Notes under the pieces: generated by a model
The model's database searches: none
The model's input: the letters and a program-made list of their open reading frames with translations, nothing else
What the model was told of the DNA's origin: nothing
Shown here: piece by piece, positions 7,685 to 18,391 of the stretch
How the letters are laid out: every line of letters starts with the position of its first letter
How positions within the stretch are numbered: the stretch's first letter is position 1
Program-made: the position numbers and the translations under genes
Origin: Anaeromyxobacter soli
GTDB taxonomy: Bacteria > Myxococcota > Myxococcia > Myxococcales > Anaeromyxobacteraceae
Assembly (NCBI RefSeq): GCF_022808855.1
Contig: NZ_JAKZLF010000026.1
Coordinates: 1-64,000, forward strand
Length of the DNA stretch: 64,000 nt
Reading direction: 5' to 3'

Positions 7685-8977
7685 TCAGATCCGGTTCAGG
7701 CGCCGCGCGGCGAGGGTGAGCTCGCGCCGGAAGTCCGGGTGGGCGATGGCGATGAGCGCGAGCGCCCGCTCCCGCGCCGTCCGCCCGCGCAGCCGCGCCA
7801 CCCCGTACTCGGTCACCACGTGGTCCACGTCGTTCTTGCCGGTGGTGACCACCGCGCCGGGCTCGAGCGTCGCCACGATGCGCGACACGGTCCCCTTCCT
7901 CGCGGTGGACGGCGCCGCGATGAAGCTCTTGCCGCCGCGCGACAGGTTCGCGCCCCGCACGAAGTCCACCTGCCCGCCGCTCCCGCTCCACTGCGCGGGG
8001 CCGATCGCCTCCGAGCAGCACTGGCCGAGGAGATCCACCTCGAGGGTGGAGTTGATCGCCACCACGCGGTCGTTCCGGCCGATCTCCCGAGGATCGTTCG
8101 TGTGGTCGACCGGGTGCATCTCGACGGCCGGGTTCTCGTGCATGAAGTCGTAGAGCCGGCGCGTCCCGAGCGCGAACGTCGCGACCGACGTCCCCGGGTG
8201 CGTGGTCTTGCGCGAGTTGTCCACGGCCCCGCAGCGCACGAGGTCCACCACCCCGTCGGTGAGCATCTCGGTGTGGATCCCGAGGCCCCGCTTGCCGGTG
8301 AGGGCGGCGCAGACCGCGTTCGGGATCCCGCCGATCCCGAGCTGGAGCGTGGAGCCGTCCTCGATGAGCTCGGCGATGCAGCCGCCGATGGCCCGCTCCA
8401 CCTCGGTCACCGGCGCGGGCGCGAGCTCGAAGAGCGGGTCCTCGCACTCGATGATGCGGTCCACCTGGGACACGTGGATGCGGCAGTCCCCGCGGGTGCG
8501 CGGCGCTGCGGGGTTCACCTGCACCACGACCGCCCTCGCCTTGCCGAGCGCCGCCATCGTGTAGGCCACGGAGAGGCCGCAGGTGAAGAAGCCGTCCTCG
8601 TCCATCGGCGAGACGACCGTCCCGACCACGTCCACCGGCCAGTGCTCGCGGAGGAGCCGCGGCACCTCGTGGAAGTGGTTCGGGACGAAGTCCGCCCAGC
8701 CCTCCTGCACCGCCGTCCGCGAGGCGGCGCTCGTGAACCAGGAGCAGAGCCTCACGTGCGGCGCCGACTCCCGGTCGAGGTACGCGCCGGTGAGGGTGTG
8801 CTGCTGGTGCACCACAACGCCCGAGAGCTCGTGCCTGCGCGCGCCGAGCGCCTTCACGAACAGCGTCGGCTCCGCCGCGCAGATCGGCAGGACGAGCTGA
8901 TCGCCGGACCGCACGATCGCGGCCGCCTCCTCGGGCGTGCAGCGCCTCTGCCGGTACAGCTCCTCCGCGCTCGCCAT
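7685..8977 (-). CDS. Acyl-CoA:acetate (4-hydroxybutyrate-type) CoA-transferase
   Basis: This 430-residue cytoplasmic enzyme belongs to the acetyl-CoA hydrolase/CoA-transferase family that includes 4-hydroxybutyrate CoA-transferase. These enzymes move CoA between acyl-CoA and a carboxylate through a glutamyl-CoA thioester. The catalytic Glu is Glu237 in GIHTEMLTDG, and the glycine-rich LQLGIGGIPN loop lies at 211-220. It is the last gene of the leucine-type operon, 42 bases after the biotin carboxylase, with a GGGAG ribosome site. In this setting it may activate or release short branched acyl or acetoacetyl groups (inference); the exact substrate cannot be read from sequence. Confidence 0.85.
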   Translation of the reverse strand: MASAEELYRQRRCTPEEAAAIVRSGDQLVLPICAAEPTLFVKALGARRHELSGVVVHQQHTLTGAYLDRESAPHVRLCSWFTSAASRTAVQEGWADFVPNHFHEVPRLLREHWPVDVVGTVVSPMDEDGFFTCGLSVAYTMAALGKARAVVVQVNPAAPRTRGDCRIHVSQVDRIIECEDPLFELAPAPVTEVERAIGGCIAELIEDGSTLQLGIGGIPNAVCAALTGKRGLGIHTEMLTDGVVDLVRCGAVDNSRKTTHPGTSVATFALGTRRLYDFMHENPAVEMHPVDHTNDPREIGRNDRVVAINSTLEVDLLGQCCSEAIGPAQWSGSGGQVDFVRGANLSRGGKSFIAAPSTARKGTVSRIVATLEPGAVVTTGKNDVDHVVTEYGVARLRGRTARERALALIAIAHPDFRRELTLAARRLNRI

Positions 8978-9019
8978 TCGCTCTCCCTCCGGGCCGGGTG
9001 CGCCGGCGCGAGGACCCCG

Positions 9020-11023
9020 TCAGGCCTCGTGGACCTCGAGCGCGAGGAGCTGCGCGCCCTCCTCCACGATCGCCCCCACGCCGTAGTGCAGCTCCGCCAC
9101 CTTGCCGTCGCGCGGGGAGGTGATGGTGTGCTCCATCTTCATCGCCTCGAGCACCACGAGCGGCGCGCCCTTCTTCACCTCCGCGCCCGGCTCCACCATC
9201 ACCGCCACGATCTTCCCCGGCATCGGGGCGGTGAGCCGCCCCGCGTCCGCGTCGCGGTCCGCCGCCGCGGCGCCCGGGTCGAAGAGGCCGAGCCGGTGCG
9301 CGTGGCCGGGGGTCAGGATCGTGATCGCGTCGCCGCCCCGGACGACGGTCGCGCGCGTCCGCGCGCCGCCGAGGTCCGCGAGGAGGTCGCCCGCCGGGTC
9401 CCGCTCGGCGCGCGCGAGGATCGTGCCGCCGGGGAGCTCGAGGAGGTGGCCGCCGGGCCGGTAGTGCGCGACGACCCGGGCGCGCCGCTCGCCGTCGTCG
9501 AAGGTGAGCACGTGGTGGGCGTCGGCGTTGAGCCGCCACCCGTCGGTCCGGTGCCACGGCGAGTGGGGATCGTGCGACTCGCGCGCCGCCGCCGCCGCCT
9601 CCTCGCTCCGCGCGAGGAGCACGTCGAGCGCGGCGAGCGCGAGCACGGTGTCGGGCACCGGCGCCGCCTCCGCCACGAGCCCGGCGCGGTGCCGCTCGAC
9701 GAAGCGGGTGTCGAGGTCCGCCGCGGCGTACGCCGGGTGCGCGGCCACGGCGGACAGGAACGCGAGGTTCGTCGCCACGCCGACGATCTGGTACTCGGCG
9801 AGCGCGGCGCGGAGCCGGCGCAGGGCCGCGGGCCGGTCGACGTCCCAGACCACGAGCTTCGCGATCATCGGATCGTAGTGGACGCTGACCACGTCCCCCT
9901 GCCGGACGCCCGTCTCGACGCGGACGTGGGCGTTCTCGGCGGGCGCGCGCAGGTGCGTGAGGGTCCCGGTGGCGGGGAGGAAGTCGCGCGCCGGGTCCTC
10001 CGCGTAGACGCGCGCCTCGATGGCGTGGCCGGCGGTGACGAGGTCCTCCTGCGTGCACGGGAGCGGCTCGCCGGCCGCGACGCGGAGCTGCCACTCGACG
10101 AGGTCCTGGGCGGTGACGAGCTCGGTGACCGGGTGCTCCACCTGCAGGCGGGTGTTCATCTCCATGAAGTAGAACTGGCCGTCCTCGTCGAGGAGGAACT
10201 CGACCGTGCCCGCGCCGACGTACCCGATCGCGCGCGCGGCGGTGACGGCCGCCCTGCCCATCCGCTCGCGCAGGCCCGCGCCGAGCCCCGGCGCCGGCGC
10301 CTCCTCCAGCACCTTCTGGTGGCGGCGCTGGATGGAGCAGTCGCGCTCGAACAGGTGCACGACGGCGCCGAGCGTGTCGCCGAACACCTGGATCTCGACG
10401 TGGCGCGGCTTCGCGAGGTAGCGCTCGAGGAGGACGCGGTCGTCGCCGAACGCCGCGAGCGCCTCGCGCCGCGCGCCCGCGAGCGCGGCCTCGAGCTCGC
10501 CGGGCCCCGCCACCGCGCGCATGCCCTTCCCGCCGCCCCCCGCGGTCGCCTTGACGAGCACCGGGTAGCCGATGCGCTCCGCCTGCGCGGCGAGCGTCTC
10601 GGGGCGCTGGTCGTCGCCGTGGTAGCCGGGGACGAGCGGGACGCCTGCCTCTCCCATGATCTTCTTGGCGGCGCTCTTCGAGCCCATGGCGCGGATGGCC
10701 GCCGCCGACGGGCCGATGAAGGTGAGGCCCGCGGCGGCGCACGCCTCCGCGAAGTCGGCGTTCTCGGAGAGGAAGCCGTAGCCAGGGTGGATCGCGCGCG
10801 CGCCGCTCCTCCGCGCCGCCTCCAGGATGGCGGCGCCGTCGAGGTAGCTCTCGCGCGCCGGCGCCGGGCCGATGCGGTACGCCTCGTCGGCCATCGCGAC
10901 GTGCAGCGCCCGCGCGTCGGCGTCGGAGTAGACGGCGACGGTCCGCACGCCGAGCCGCCGCGCCGTGCGCATCACCCGGCAGGCGATCTCGCCGCGGTTG
11001 GCCACCAGGATCTTCTCGAACAT
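9020..11023 (-). CDS. liuD: Methylcrotonyl-CoA carboxylase, biotin-containing alpha subunit
   Basis: The 667-residue subunit carries a biotin carboxylase domain (about 1-450) and a C-terminal biotinyl domain. The signatures are VANRGEIA at 7-14, the ATP-grasp loop AGGGGKGMR at 161-169, a catalytic stretch with EMNTRLQVEHPVTE, and the biotin-accepting Lys629 in LEAMKMEH. It carboxylates biotin with ATP and bicarbonate and passes CO2 to the partner subunit encoded immediately upstream (17-base gap). Together with isovaleryl-CoA dehydrogenase this fits leucine degradation. Propionyl- or geranyl-CoA carboxylase alpha subunits look similar, but the neighbours favour methylcrotonyl-CoA. Confidence 0.88.
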   Translation of the reverse strand: MFEKILVANRGEIACRVMRTARRLGVRTVAVYSDADARALHVAMADEAYRIGPAPARESYLDGAAILEAARRSGARAIHPGYGFLSENADFAEACAAAGLTFIGPSAAAIRAMGSKSAAKKIMGEAGVPLVPGYHGDDQRPETLAAQAERIGYPVLVKATAGGGGKGMRAVAGPGELEAALAGARREALAAFGDDRVLLERYLAKPRHVEIQVFGDTLGAVVHLFERDCSIQRRHQKVLEEAPAPGLGAGLRERMGRAAVTAARAIGYVGAGTVEFLLDEDGQFYFMEMNTRLQVEHPVTELVTAQDLVEWQLRVAAGEPLPCTQEDLVTAGHAIEARVYAEDPARDFLPATGTLTHLRAPAENAHVRVETGVRQGDVVSVHYDPMIAKLVVWDVDRPAALRRLRAALAEYQIVGVATNLAFLSAVAAHPAYAAADLDTRFVERHRAGLVAEAAPVPDTVLALAALDVLLARSEEAAAAARESHDPHSPWHRTDGWRLNADAHHVLTFDDGERRARVVAHYRPGGHLLELPGGTILARAERDPAGDLLADLGGARTRATVVRGGDAITILTPGHAHRLGLFDPGAAAADRDADAGRLTAPMPGKIVAVMVEPGAEVKKGAPLVVLEAMKMEHTITSPRDGKVAELHYGVGAIVEEGAQLLALEVHEA

Positions 11024-11040
11024 GCCGTGGGTCTCCGAGG

Positions 11041-12648
<1,608 letters not shown>

Positions 12649-12784
12649 GCGAACCGTCTCCCGATGGTGTTGCGCGCCGGTGCCCTGACGGGGGCCGGGC
12701 CCCCGCCCCGGAGGCGCCTCGTCGCCGCCGCCCGGGCCGGGCTCGCCTCGCTCGCCGGCGGGTCTCGCATCGTCTCTCGGTCGC

Positions 12785-13954
12785 TCAAGCGGCGGTCTCG
12801 TCGAAGAGCTCGCGGCCGATGAGCATACGGCGGATCTCGCTCGTGCCCGCCCCGATCTCGTAGAGCTTCGCGTCCCGCAGGAGCCGCCCGGTGGGGAACT
12901 CGTTGATGTACCCGTTCCCGCCCAGGCACTGGATCGCGTCGAGCGCCATCCGGGTCGCCCGCTCCGACGCGTAGAGGATCGCGCCGGCGGCGTCCTTGCG
13001 GCTCGTCCGGCCGGCGCCGCACGCCCGCGCGACCGCGTAGACGTAGGCGCGGCACGCGGAGAGGGTCGTGTACATGTCGGCGAGCTTCCCCTGGATGAGC
13101 TGGAACGTGCCGATGGGCTGGCCGAACTGCTCGCGCTCGTGCACGTAGGGGAGGACCACGTCGAGGCAGGCCTGCATGATCCCGAGCGGCCCGCCCGCGA
13201 GCACCGCCCGCTCGTAGTCGAGCCCGCTCATGAGGACGTTCACCCCTCGTCCTACCTCGCCGAGCACGTTCTCCGCCGGCACCTCGCAGTCGGCGAAGAG
13301 CAGCTCGCAGGTGTCGGAGCCGCGCATGCCCAGCTTGTCGAGCTTCTGCGCGGTGGAGTAGCCGGGGAAGCCCTTCTCCACGAGGAAGGCGGTGATCCCG
13401 CGCGGCCCGGCGGCGGGGTCGGTCTTCGCGTACACGACGACGACGTCGGCGTGCGGGCCGTTCGTGATCCACATCTTGCTGCCGTTCAGGACGTAGCGAT
13501 CGCCCCTGCGCTCGGCGCGGAGCCGCATGCTCACCACGTCCGAGCCGGCGTTGGGCTCGCTCATCGCGAGCGCCCCGACGTGCTCGCCGGAGACGAGCTT
13601 CGGCAGGTACCGCCGCCGCTGCGCGTCGCTCCCGTTCCGGAAGATCTGGTTCACGCACAGGTTCGAGTGGGCGCCGTAGGCGAGCCCCACCGAGGCCGAG
13701 GCGCGGCTCACCTCCTCCATCGCGACCACGTGCTCGAGGTAGCCCATGCCGGCGCCGCCGTACTCGGGGGAGACCGTGATGCCGAGGAGCCCGAGCGCGC
13801 CCATCTCGGGCCACAGGTCCATCGGGAAGTGGTTCGCGCGGTCGATCTCCGCGGCGCGCGGCGCGAGCTCGCGCGCGGCGAAGTCGCGGACCGACTGGCG
13901 CAGGAGGTCGGCGGTCTCGCCGAGGCCGAGGTCGAGGGCGGGATGGGTCTTCAT
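12785..13954 (-). CDS. liuA: Isovaleryl-CoA dehydrogenase
   Basis: This 389-residue FAD enzyme oxidises isovaleryl-CoA to 3-methylcrotonyl-CoA in leucine catabolism and passes electrons to ETF. Family markers are [13 protein letters not shown] (about 91-103) and the base Glu248 in [10 protein letters not shown], the position used by isovaleryl-CoA dehydrogenases instead of the C-terminal one. The C-terminal [20 protein letters not shown] agrees with this assignment. Length equals the family. It precedes the methylcrotonyl-CoA carboxylase genes, so the operon runs in pathway order. In Myxococcota isovaleryl-CoA also feeds branched fatty acid synthesis (established knowledge). Confidence 0.93.
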   Translation of the reverse strand: MKTHPALDLGLGETADLLRQSVRDFAARELAPRAAEIDRANHFPMDLWPEMGALGLLGITVSPEYGGAGMGYLEHVVAMEEVSRASASVGLAYGAHSNLCVNQIFRNGSDAQRRRYLPKLVSGEHVGALAMSEPNAGSDVVSMRLRAERRGDRYVLNGSKMWITNGPHADVVVVYAKTDPAAGPRGITAFLVEKGFPGYSTAQKLDKLGMRGSDTCELLFADCEVPAENVLGEVGRGVNVLMSGLDYERAVLAGGPLGIMQACLDVVLPYVHEREQFGQPIGTFQLIQGKLADMYTTLSACRAYVYAVARACGAGRTSRKDAAGAILYASERATRMALDAIQCLGGNGYINEFPTGRLLRDAKLYEIGAGTSEIRRMLIGRELFDETAA

Positions 13955-14021
13955 GGTCGGGTCTCCTCCGCGGGGTGCGCGGGCGATCCCGCCTCGCGCG
14001 AGGCGGCGGGCAGGCCGCGCC

Positions 14022-15179
14022 TCACGCGAGCTCCTTCAGGATCTCTCCCGCGATGATCACGCGCTGGAGCTCGTTCGCCCCCGCGTAGATCGAGGTGAGC
14101 CGCGCGTCGCGCGCGTAGCGCTCGACGGGGTACGCGCGCGTGTAGCCGGCGCCGCCCATCAGCTGCATGGCGGTGTAGCAGGCGCGGTTCGCCGCGTCGG
14201 TCGCGAAGAGCTTCGCCATCGAGGCCGCCTTCACGAACGGCTGGCCGCGCTCCTTCCGCCAGGCGGCGCTCAGGAGCAGGAGCCGCGCCGCCTCGAGGTC
14301 GGTGTACGCGTCGGCGATCATCCACTGGACGCCCTGCAGCGCGGTGAGGCTGTCGTCGAACTGCACCCGCCGCGAGGCGTAGCGCGTGGCGAAGTCCATC
14401 GCCGAGAGGCCGATGCCGAGCGCGAGCGAGCCGATGCCGATGCGGGCCCGGGCGAGCTCGGTCACCGCCATGCGGAACCCGTCGTTGAGCCGGCCGACGA
14501 GCGCGCCGCGCGGGACGCGGCAGTCGTGGAACGCGAGCTCGGTGGTGGCGGTGGCGCGCTGGCCGAGCTTGTCCTCGGTCCGGCCGACGCGGAGCCCTCG
14601 CGTCCCCGCCTCCACGAGGAAGCAGCTCATCCCCTTCCCCTTCGGTGCGGCGCGGTCGGTGACCGCCCAGACGAGGAAGACGCCCGCGAACGGCGCGTTC
14701 ATGGTGAAGCGCTTCGCGCCGTTCAGGATCCAGCCGTCGCCGTCCGGCACGGCGGTGGTCGCCACCGCGGCGGCGTCCGAGCCGGCGCCGGCCTCCGTGA
14801 GGGCGAAGCTCGCGGCGGGGTACTCGCCGGCGCAGAGCCTCGGCAGGTGGAGCGCCTTCTGCTCCGGGGTGCCGATGTCCTGGATGACCTCCGCGACCAT
14901 GTCGTTCAGGACGAGGGTGGTCGCGGTCGAGGCGCAGACCCGCCCGATCTCGGTCATCGCCACGCTGAAGGCGATGGCCCCCGCCTCCGAGCCGCCGTGC
15001 TCGCGCTTCACCTCGAGGCCGGTGAGGCCGAGGTCGGCGAGCTTCTTGAGGTTCGCGACGAAGACGCGGCGGTCGAACTCCCGATCGAGCTGCGCGGCGA
15101 CCGGCTCCAGCTCGGCCTGCGCGAACTCCCGCGCGGTCGTCTGGATCGCCTTCTGCGCCTCGGTCAGCTCGAGGTTCAT
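14022..15179 (-). CDS. Acyl-CoA dehydrogenase family protein, catalytic Glu not found
   Basis: This 385-residue protein has the full acyl-CoA dehydrogenase fold: N-terminal helical domain, the FAD/substrate loop [17 protein letters not shown] (about 125-141), a beta barrel and the C-terminal helical domain with [23 protein letters not shown] (about 339-361). It is the first gene of the leucine-type operon, 67 bases before isovaleryl-CoA dehydrogenase and divergent from the PrpR-like activator. Oddly, both known places for the catalytic base hold alanine: Ala366 in YAGANE (YEG in medium-chain enzymes) and Ala245 in ELARAR (YER in isovaleryl enzymes). It may use another base, act on an unusual substrate, or bind without dehydrogenating. 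Substrate unknown. Confidence 0.85.
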   Translation of the reverse strand: MNLELTEAQKAIQTTAREFAQAELEPVAAQLDREFDRRVFVANLKKLADLGLTGLEVKREHGGSEAGAIAFSVAMTEIGRVCASTATTLVLNDMVAEVIQDIGTPEQKALHLPRLCAGEYPAASFALTEAGAGSDAAAVATTAVPDGDGWILNGAKRFTMNAPFAGVFLVWAVTDRAAPKGKGMSCFLVEAGTRGLRVGRTEDKLGQRATATTELAFHDCRVPRGALVGRLNDGFRMAVTELARARIGIGSLALGIGLSAMDFATRYASRRVQFDDSLTALQGVQWMIADAYTDLEAARLLLLSAAWRKERGQPFVKAASMAKLFATDAANRACYTAMQLMGGAGYTRAYPVERYARDARLTSIYAGANELQRVIIAGEILKELA

Positions 15180-15477
15180 GCGAGGACGGTGTGCATCGAG
15201 CGGACCGCGGCCGCGTCCCGAGGCAAGCCCGAACGCATCCCCCCGCCGTCACGAAGGTTTCCGGCGGATCGCGCTTCCCGGCCGGCGGCGGGATGAACGA
15301 GGGGCTGCCTCATCGCTGAAACACCTCCGGCGCTGGCCTCGCAGGCCCCCGCCGCTCCAGTTCGCGCGGCGGGAGCGCCCGCCGCGACTCCTGGACGCAC
15401 TTCGCGCCCCGTCGGGCCTCCCTGTTCCACGCTGACACAGATATGCTTCATCTCTGCAACAGCACCACGGAGACGCG

Positions 15478-17457
15478 ATGCCCGACCCGAGTCGCCGGCC
15501 GATCATCTGGGTGTTCAGCACGAGCCGCCTGAGGCAGGTGTTCGAGGGCGTGGCGCCGAGCTACGCGGGCGCGGCCGACGTCCGCGTGTTCGACAAGGTC
15601 TTCGAGGAGGCGCTCGAGATCGCGCGCGCGCGGGTGGAGTCGGGCGAGGAGGTGGACGTCTTCGTCGCGGCGGGCTGGAACGCGGCCTACCTCCGCGACC
15701 ACGCGCCGGTGCCGGTGGTGCTCGTCTCCCCCTCCGCGAGCGACGTCCTCCAGGCGCTCGCCGAGGCCTGCCGCCTCGCGCGGCGCGTCGCGGCCATCCC
15801 GTTCCGCAAGGCGCTCGCAGGCGTGGAGGCCTTCGCGGAGAGCCTGGGCGTCGTCCTCGAGCAGCGACCGTACGAGACGCTGGAGGACGCGCGCGCCGCC
15901 GTGGCGGACTTCGCCGCGCGCGGCTTCGAGGTCGTCGTCGGCCCGGGGCCGGTCTGCGACGTCGCCGAGAGGGCCGGGCTCCGCACCGTGCTCCTCTACG
16001 CGCGCGACTCGGTCTGCGAGGCCATCGAGCAGGCCATCGAGGTCGCCCGCGCCGTGCACGCGGAGGACGCCGAGCGCGAGCGGCTCCGCGGCATCCTCGA
16101 TCACCTCGTGGAGGGCGTCGTCGCGGTGGACCCCGAGGAGCGGATCCAGTCCGTGAACCCCGCCATGGAGCGGCTCCTCGCCGCCTCCGCGGCCGAGGTC
16201 CTCGGCAGGAAGCTCTCGCAGCTCGCGCCCGACCTCTCGCTCGCGCGGGTGCTCGAGACCGGGAACGCCGAGCTCGACGACGTGCAGCGGATCGGGAACC
16301 GCACCCTCGTCGTGCACCGGATCCCGCTCAGGCAGCGCGGCGGCCCGCGCGGCGCGGTGCTCACCTGCCAGGACGCGAGCACGATCCAGCGGCTCGACCG
16401 GAACCTGCGCTCCCGCTACCGGCCCCGGCGCTTCGTCGCGCGTCACCTCCTCTCGAGCATCGCCGGCAGCTCGCCCGCGATGCAGGAGGTGCGCGCCCTC
16501 GCCGAGCGCTACGCGCGCACGGACGCGACGGTGCTCGTCACGGGCGAGAGCGGCACGGGCAAGGAGCTCGTCGCGCAGGGCATCCACAACGCGAGCACCC
16601 GCCGCGACCACCCCTTCGTCGCCATCAACTGCGCCGCCTTCCCGGAGGCGCTCCTCGAGTCGGAGCTGTTCGGCTACGACGAGGGCGCGTTCACCGGGTC
16701 GCGCCGCGGCGGGCGGCCGGGCCTCTTCGAGGCGGCGCACACGGGGACCATCTTCCTCGACGAGATCGGCGACATGCCGATGACCCTCCAGACCCGGCTC
16801 CTCCGCGTGCTCCAGGAGCGGCAGGTGCTGCGGCTCGGCTCGAACGACCCGACGCCGGTGGACGTGCGCGTCATCGCCGCGACCAACAAGGATCTCAAGC
16901 AGGCGGTCGCCGCGCGCGAGTTCCGAGACGACCTCTACTACCGGCTCAACATCCTGAAGCTGCACCTGCCGCCCCTGCGCGACCGCGAGGAGGACCTCGC
17001 CGCGATCGCGGCGGACCTCCTGCAGCGCGCGCTCCTCCGCCACGGCGCGCCCGGCGCGCACGCGCGGGCGCTCGCCCTGCTGCTGCCGCGGCTCGACGGC
17101 TACTCCTGGCCGGGCAACGTGCGAGAGCTCGAGAACGTGGTCGAGCGCGTCGCGGTGCTGTTCGCGGACCGCGAGCCGGACGCGGCCGTGGCGGAGGGTG
17201 CGCTGCGCCGGATCGTGCCGGAGCTCTTCGCGGAGGAGGGGCCGGGAGAGGCTGCCCCGCCCGCGCGCCGCAGGGAGCCCGCCTCCGGCAGCGCGGCCGG
17301 CGCACGGCCGACGGACCTGCGCACCGCCCGCGACGAGCAGGAGCGGGAGCTCATCCGGCGCGTGCTCGACGAGGTGGGCGGCAACCAGTCGGAGGCCGCG
17401 CGTCGGCTCGGCATCGGCCGCTCCACGCTGTGGCGGAAGCTCAAGGCGGGCGCCTGA
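15478..17457 (+). CDS. Sigma54-dependent activator with PrpR-type sensor domain
   Basis: The 659-residue protein has an N-terminal PrpR-like sensing domain (about 10-190), a PAS domain (about 200-300), an AAA+ sigma54-interaction domain (about 325-560) and a Fis-type HTH at the C-terminus. Walker A is GESGTGK at 356-362, GAFTG at 403-407 contacts sigma54, and Walker B is IFLDEIGD. PrpR-type sensors bind CoA-pathway metabolites such as methylcitrate (family knowledge). It is divergent from the acyl-CoA dehydrogenase/leucine operon, with 298 bases between, so it most likely activates that operon in response to a pathway intermediate (inference). I could not find a convincing -24/-12 promoter in the gap. 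Confidence 0.92.
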   Translation: MPDPSRRPIIWVFSTSRLRQVFEGVAPSYAGAADVRVFDKVFEEALEIARARVESGEEVDVFVAAGWNAAYLRDHAPVPVVLVSPSASDVLQALAEACRLARRVAAIPFRKALAGVEAFAESLGVVLEQRPYETLEDARAAVADFAARGFEVVVGPGPVCDVAERAGLRTVLLYARDSVCEAIEQAIEVARAVHAEDAERERLRGILDHLVEGVVAVDPEERIQSVNPAMERLLAASAAEVLGRKLSQLAPDLSLARVLETGNAELDDVQRIGNRTLVVHRIPLRQRGGPRGAVLTCQDASTIQRLDRNLRSRYRPRRFVARHLLSSIAGSSPAMQEVRALAERYARTDATVLVTGESGTGKELVAQGIHNASTRRDHPFVAINCAAFPEALLESELFGYDEGAFTGSRRGGRPGLFEAAHTGTIFLDEIGDMPMTLQTRLLRVLQERQVLRLGSNDPTPVDVRVIAATNKDLKQAVAAREFRDDLYYRLNILKLHLPPLRDREEDLAAIAADLLQRALLRHGAPGAHARALALLLPRLDGYSWPGNVRELENVVERVAVLFADREPDAAVAEGALRRIVPELFAEEGPGEAAPPARRREPASGSAAGARPTDLRTARDEQERELIRRVLDEVGGNQSEAARRLGIGRSTLWRKLKAGA

Positions 17458-17583
17458 GCCGTCCACGCTCGACGCCTTCCCGGCGCCGCACACCCGACCC
17501 TCACCGGCGGCCGCTCGCTCGACCGTCCTTGCTCCTTCCGGCCGAGCGGTCTCCGCAGCCCCGGAGAGGTCAAATGCGAGGCG

Positions 17584-17609
17584 ACTTGAATTTTCTTCAA
17601 ACCACATGT
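17584..17609 (+). promoter_or_regulatory. Heat-shock (sigma32-type) promoter
   Basis: CTTGAA at 17584-17589 and CCACATGT at 17602-17609 are 12 bases apart and resemble the sigma32 promoter outline (CTTGAA, 11-16 bases, CCCCATnT). The stretch is much richer in A/T than its surroundings. The TTGAA also pairs with TTCAA at 17595-17599 as a small inverted repeat. The next gene encodes an RpoH-like sigma factor, so autoregulation is possible. The predicted leader is under 10 bases and shows no ribosome site. Confidence 0.5.
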
Positions 17610-17622
17610 GTTCCAGTGAGCG

Positions 17623-18363
17623 ATGAAGGGAACGACCAAGAATCTGGAGCTGGATACGCTGACGCCGTACCTCGAGGCGGCGCGCCGTCAGGGCCCGCTG
17701 TCGCGCGAGGAGGAGCGCGAGCTCGCGCTCCGCGCACGGCGCGGGGAGGCGCGGGCGAAGGAGGAGCTCGTGCGCAGGAACCTCGCGCTCGTGGTGATGA
17801 TCGCGCGCAAGCAGATGCGCGGGACGCTGCGCCTCGAGGAGCTCGTGCAGGAGGGCAACCTCGGCCTCCTGCGCGCCATCGAGAAGTTCGACCCGAATGC
17901 CGGGACGCGATTCTCGACGTACGCGGTGTGGTGGATCCGGGCGTACGTCTGGAAGTACCTGAAGCAGGCGCGCTCGTCGGTGAGGCCGAAGAGCGGGACG
18001 GTGGCGGCGGCCGACCTGTCGCTCGACCGCACGGTCGACGAGGAGGGAGACGTCTCGCACCTCGATCGCCTGGAGGACGAGGGGCCCGGCCCGCACGAGC
18101 AGTACGCATCGGCCGAGCACGACCGCCACCTCCGCGCCGCGCTCGAGCGCGTGCGCGGACGGATCGGCGAGGTCGGCTGGGACATCGTCCAGACGCGCCT
18201 CAAGCAGGACCCGCCCGACACGCTCGAGACCATCGGCAAGCGCTGGGGCGTGTCGCGCGAGCGCGTGCGGCAGCTCGAGCTGCAGACGAAGCGCTTCCTG
18301 CACGGTTACCTGACGTCGATCCGCGACGCCGAGGGCGGCGAAGGCGACCGCGAGGCCGCCTAG
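17623..18363 (+). CDS. RNA polymerase sigma factor, RpoH-like
   Basis: This 246-residue sigma70-family protein has region 2 with RRNLALVVMIARKQM, LEELVQEGNLGLLRAIEKFDP and GTRFSTYAVWWIRAYV (about 52-110), a reduced region 3, and region 4 with TLETIGKRWGVSRERVRQLE (about 203-222). Size and layout match the sigma32/heat-shock group; myxobacterial SigB- and SigC-type factors are related (family knowledge). It directs RNA polymerase to stress or developmental promoters. The heat-shock-type promoter just upstream suggests self-activation. The start at 17623 has no Shine-Dalgarno, consistent with a very short or absent leader. It may be co-transcribed with the zinc-finger/HTH gene 28 bases downstream. 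Confidence 0.88.
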   Translation: MKGTTKNLELDTLTPYLEAARRQGPLSREEERELALRARRGEARAKEELVRRNLALVVMIARKQMRGTLRLEELVQEGNLGLLRAIEKFDPNAGTRFSTYAVWWIRAYVWKYLKQARSSVRPKSGTVAAADLSLDRTVDEEGDVSHLDRLEDEGPGPHEQYASAEHDRHLRAALERVRGRIGEVGWDIVQTRLKQDPPDTLETIGKRWGVSRERVRQLELQTKRFLHGYLTSIRDAEGGEGDREAA

Positions 18364-18391
18364 CACCAACCAGGGAGCGCAGGAGGTCGGG

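Noticed and set aside
15180-15477. Search for a -24/-12 promoter between the acyl-CoA dehydrogenase and the PrpR-like activator
   Set aside because: No position on either strand keeps both GG and GC at the correct spacing with supporting bases.
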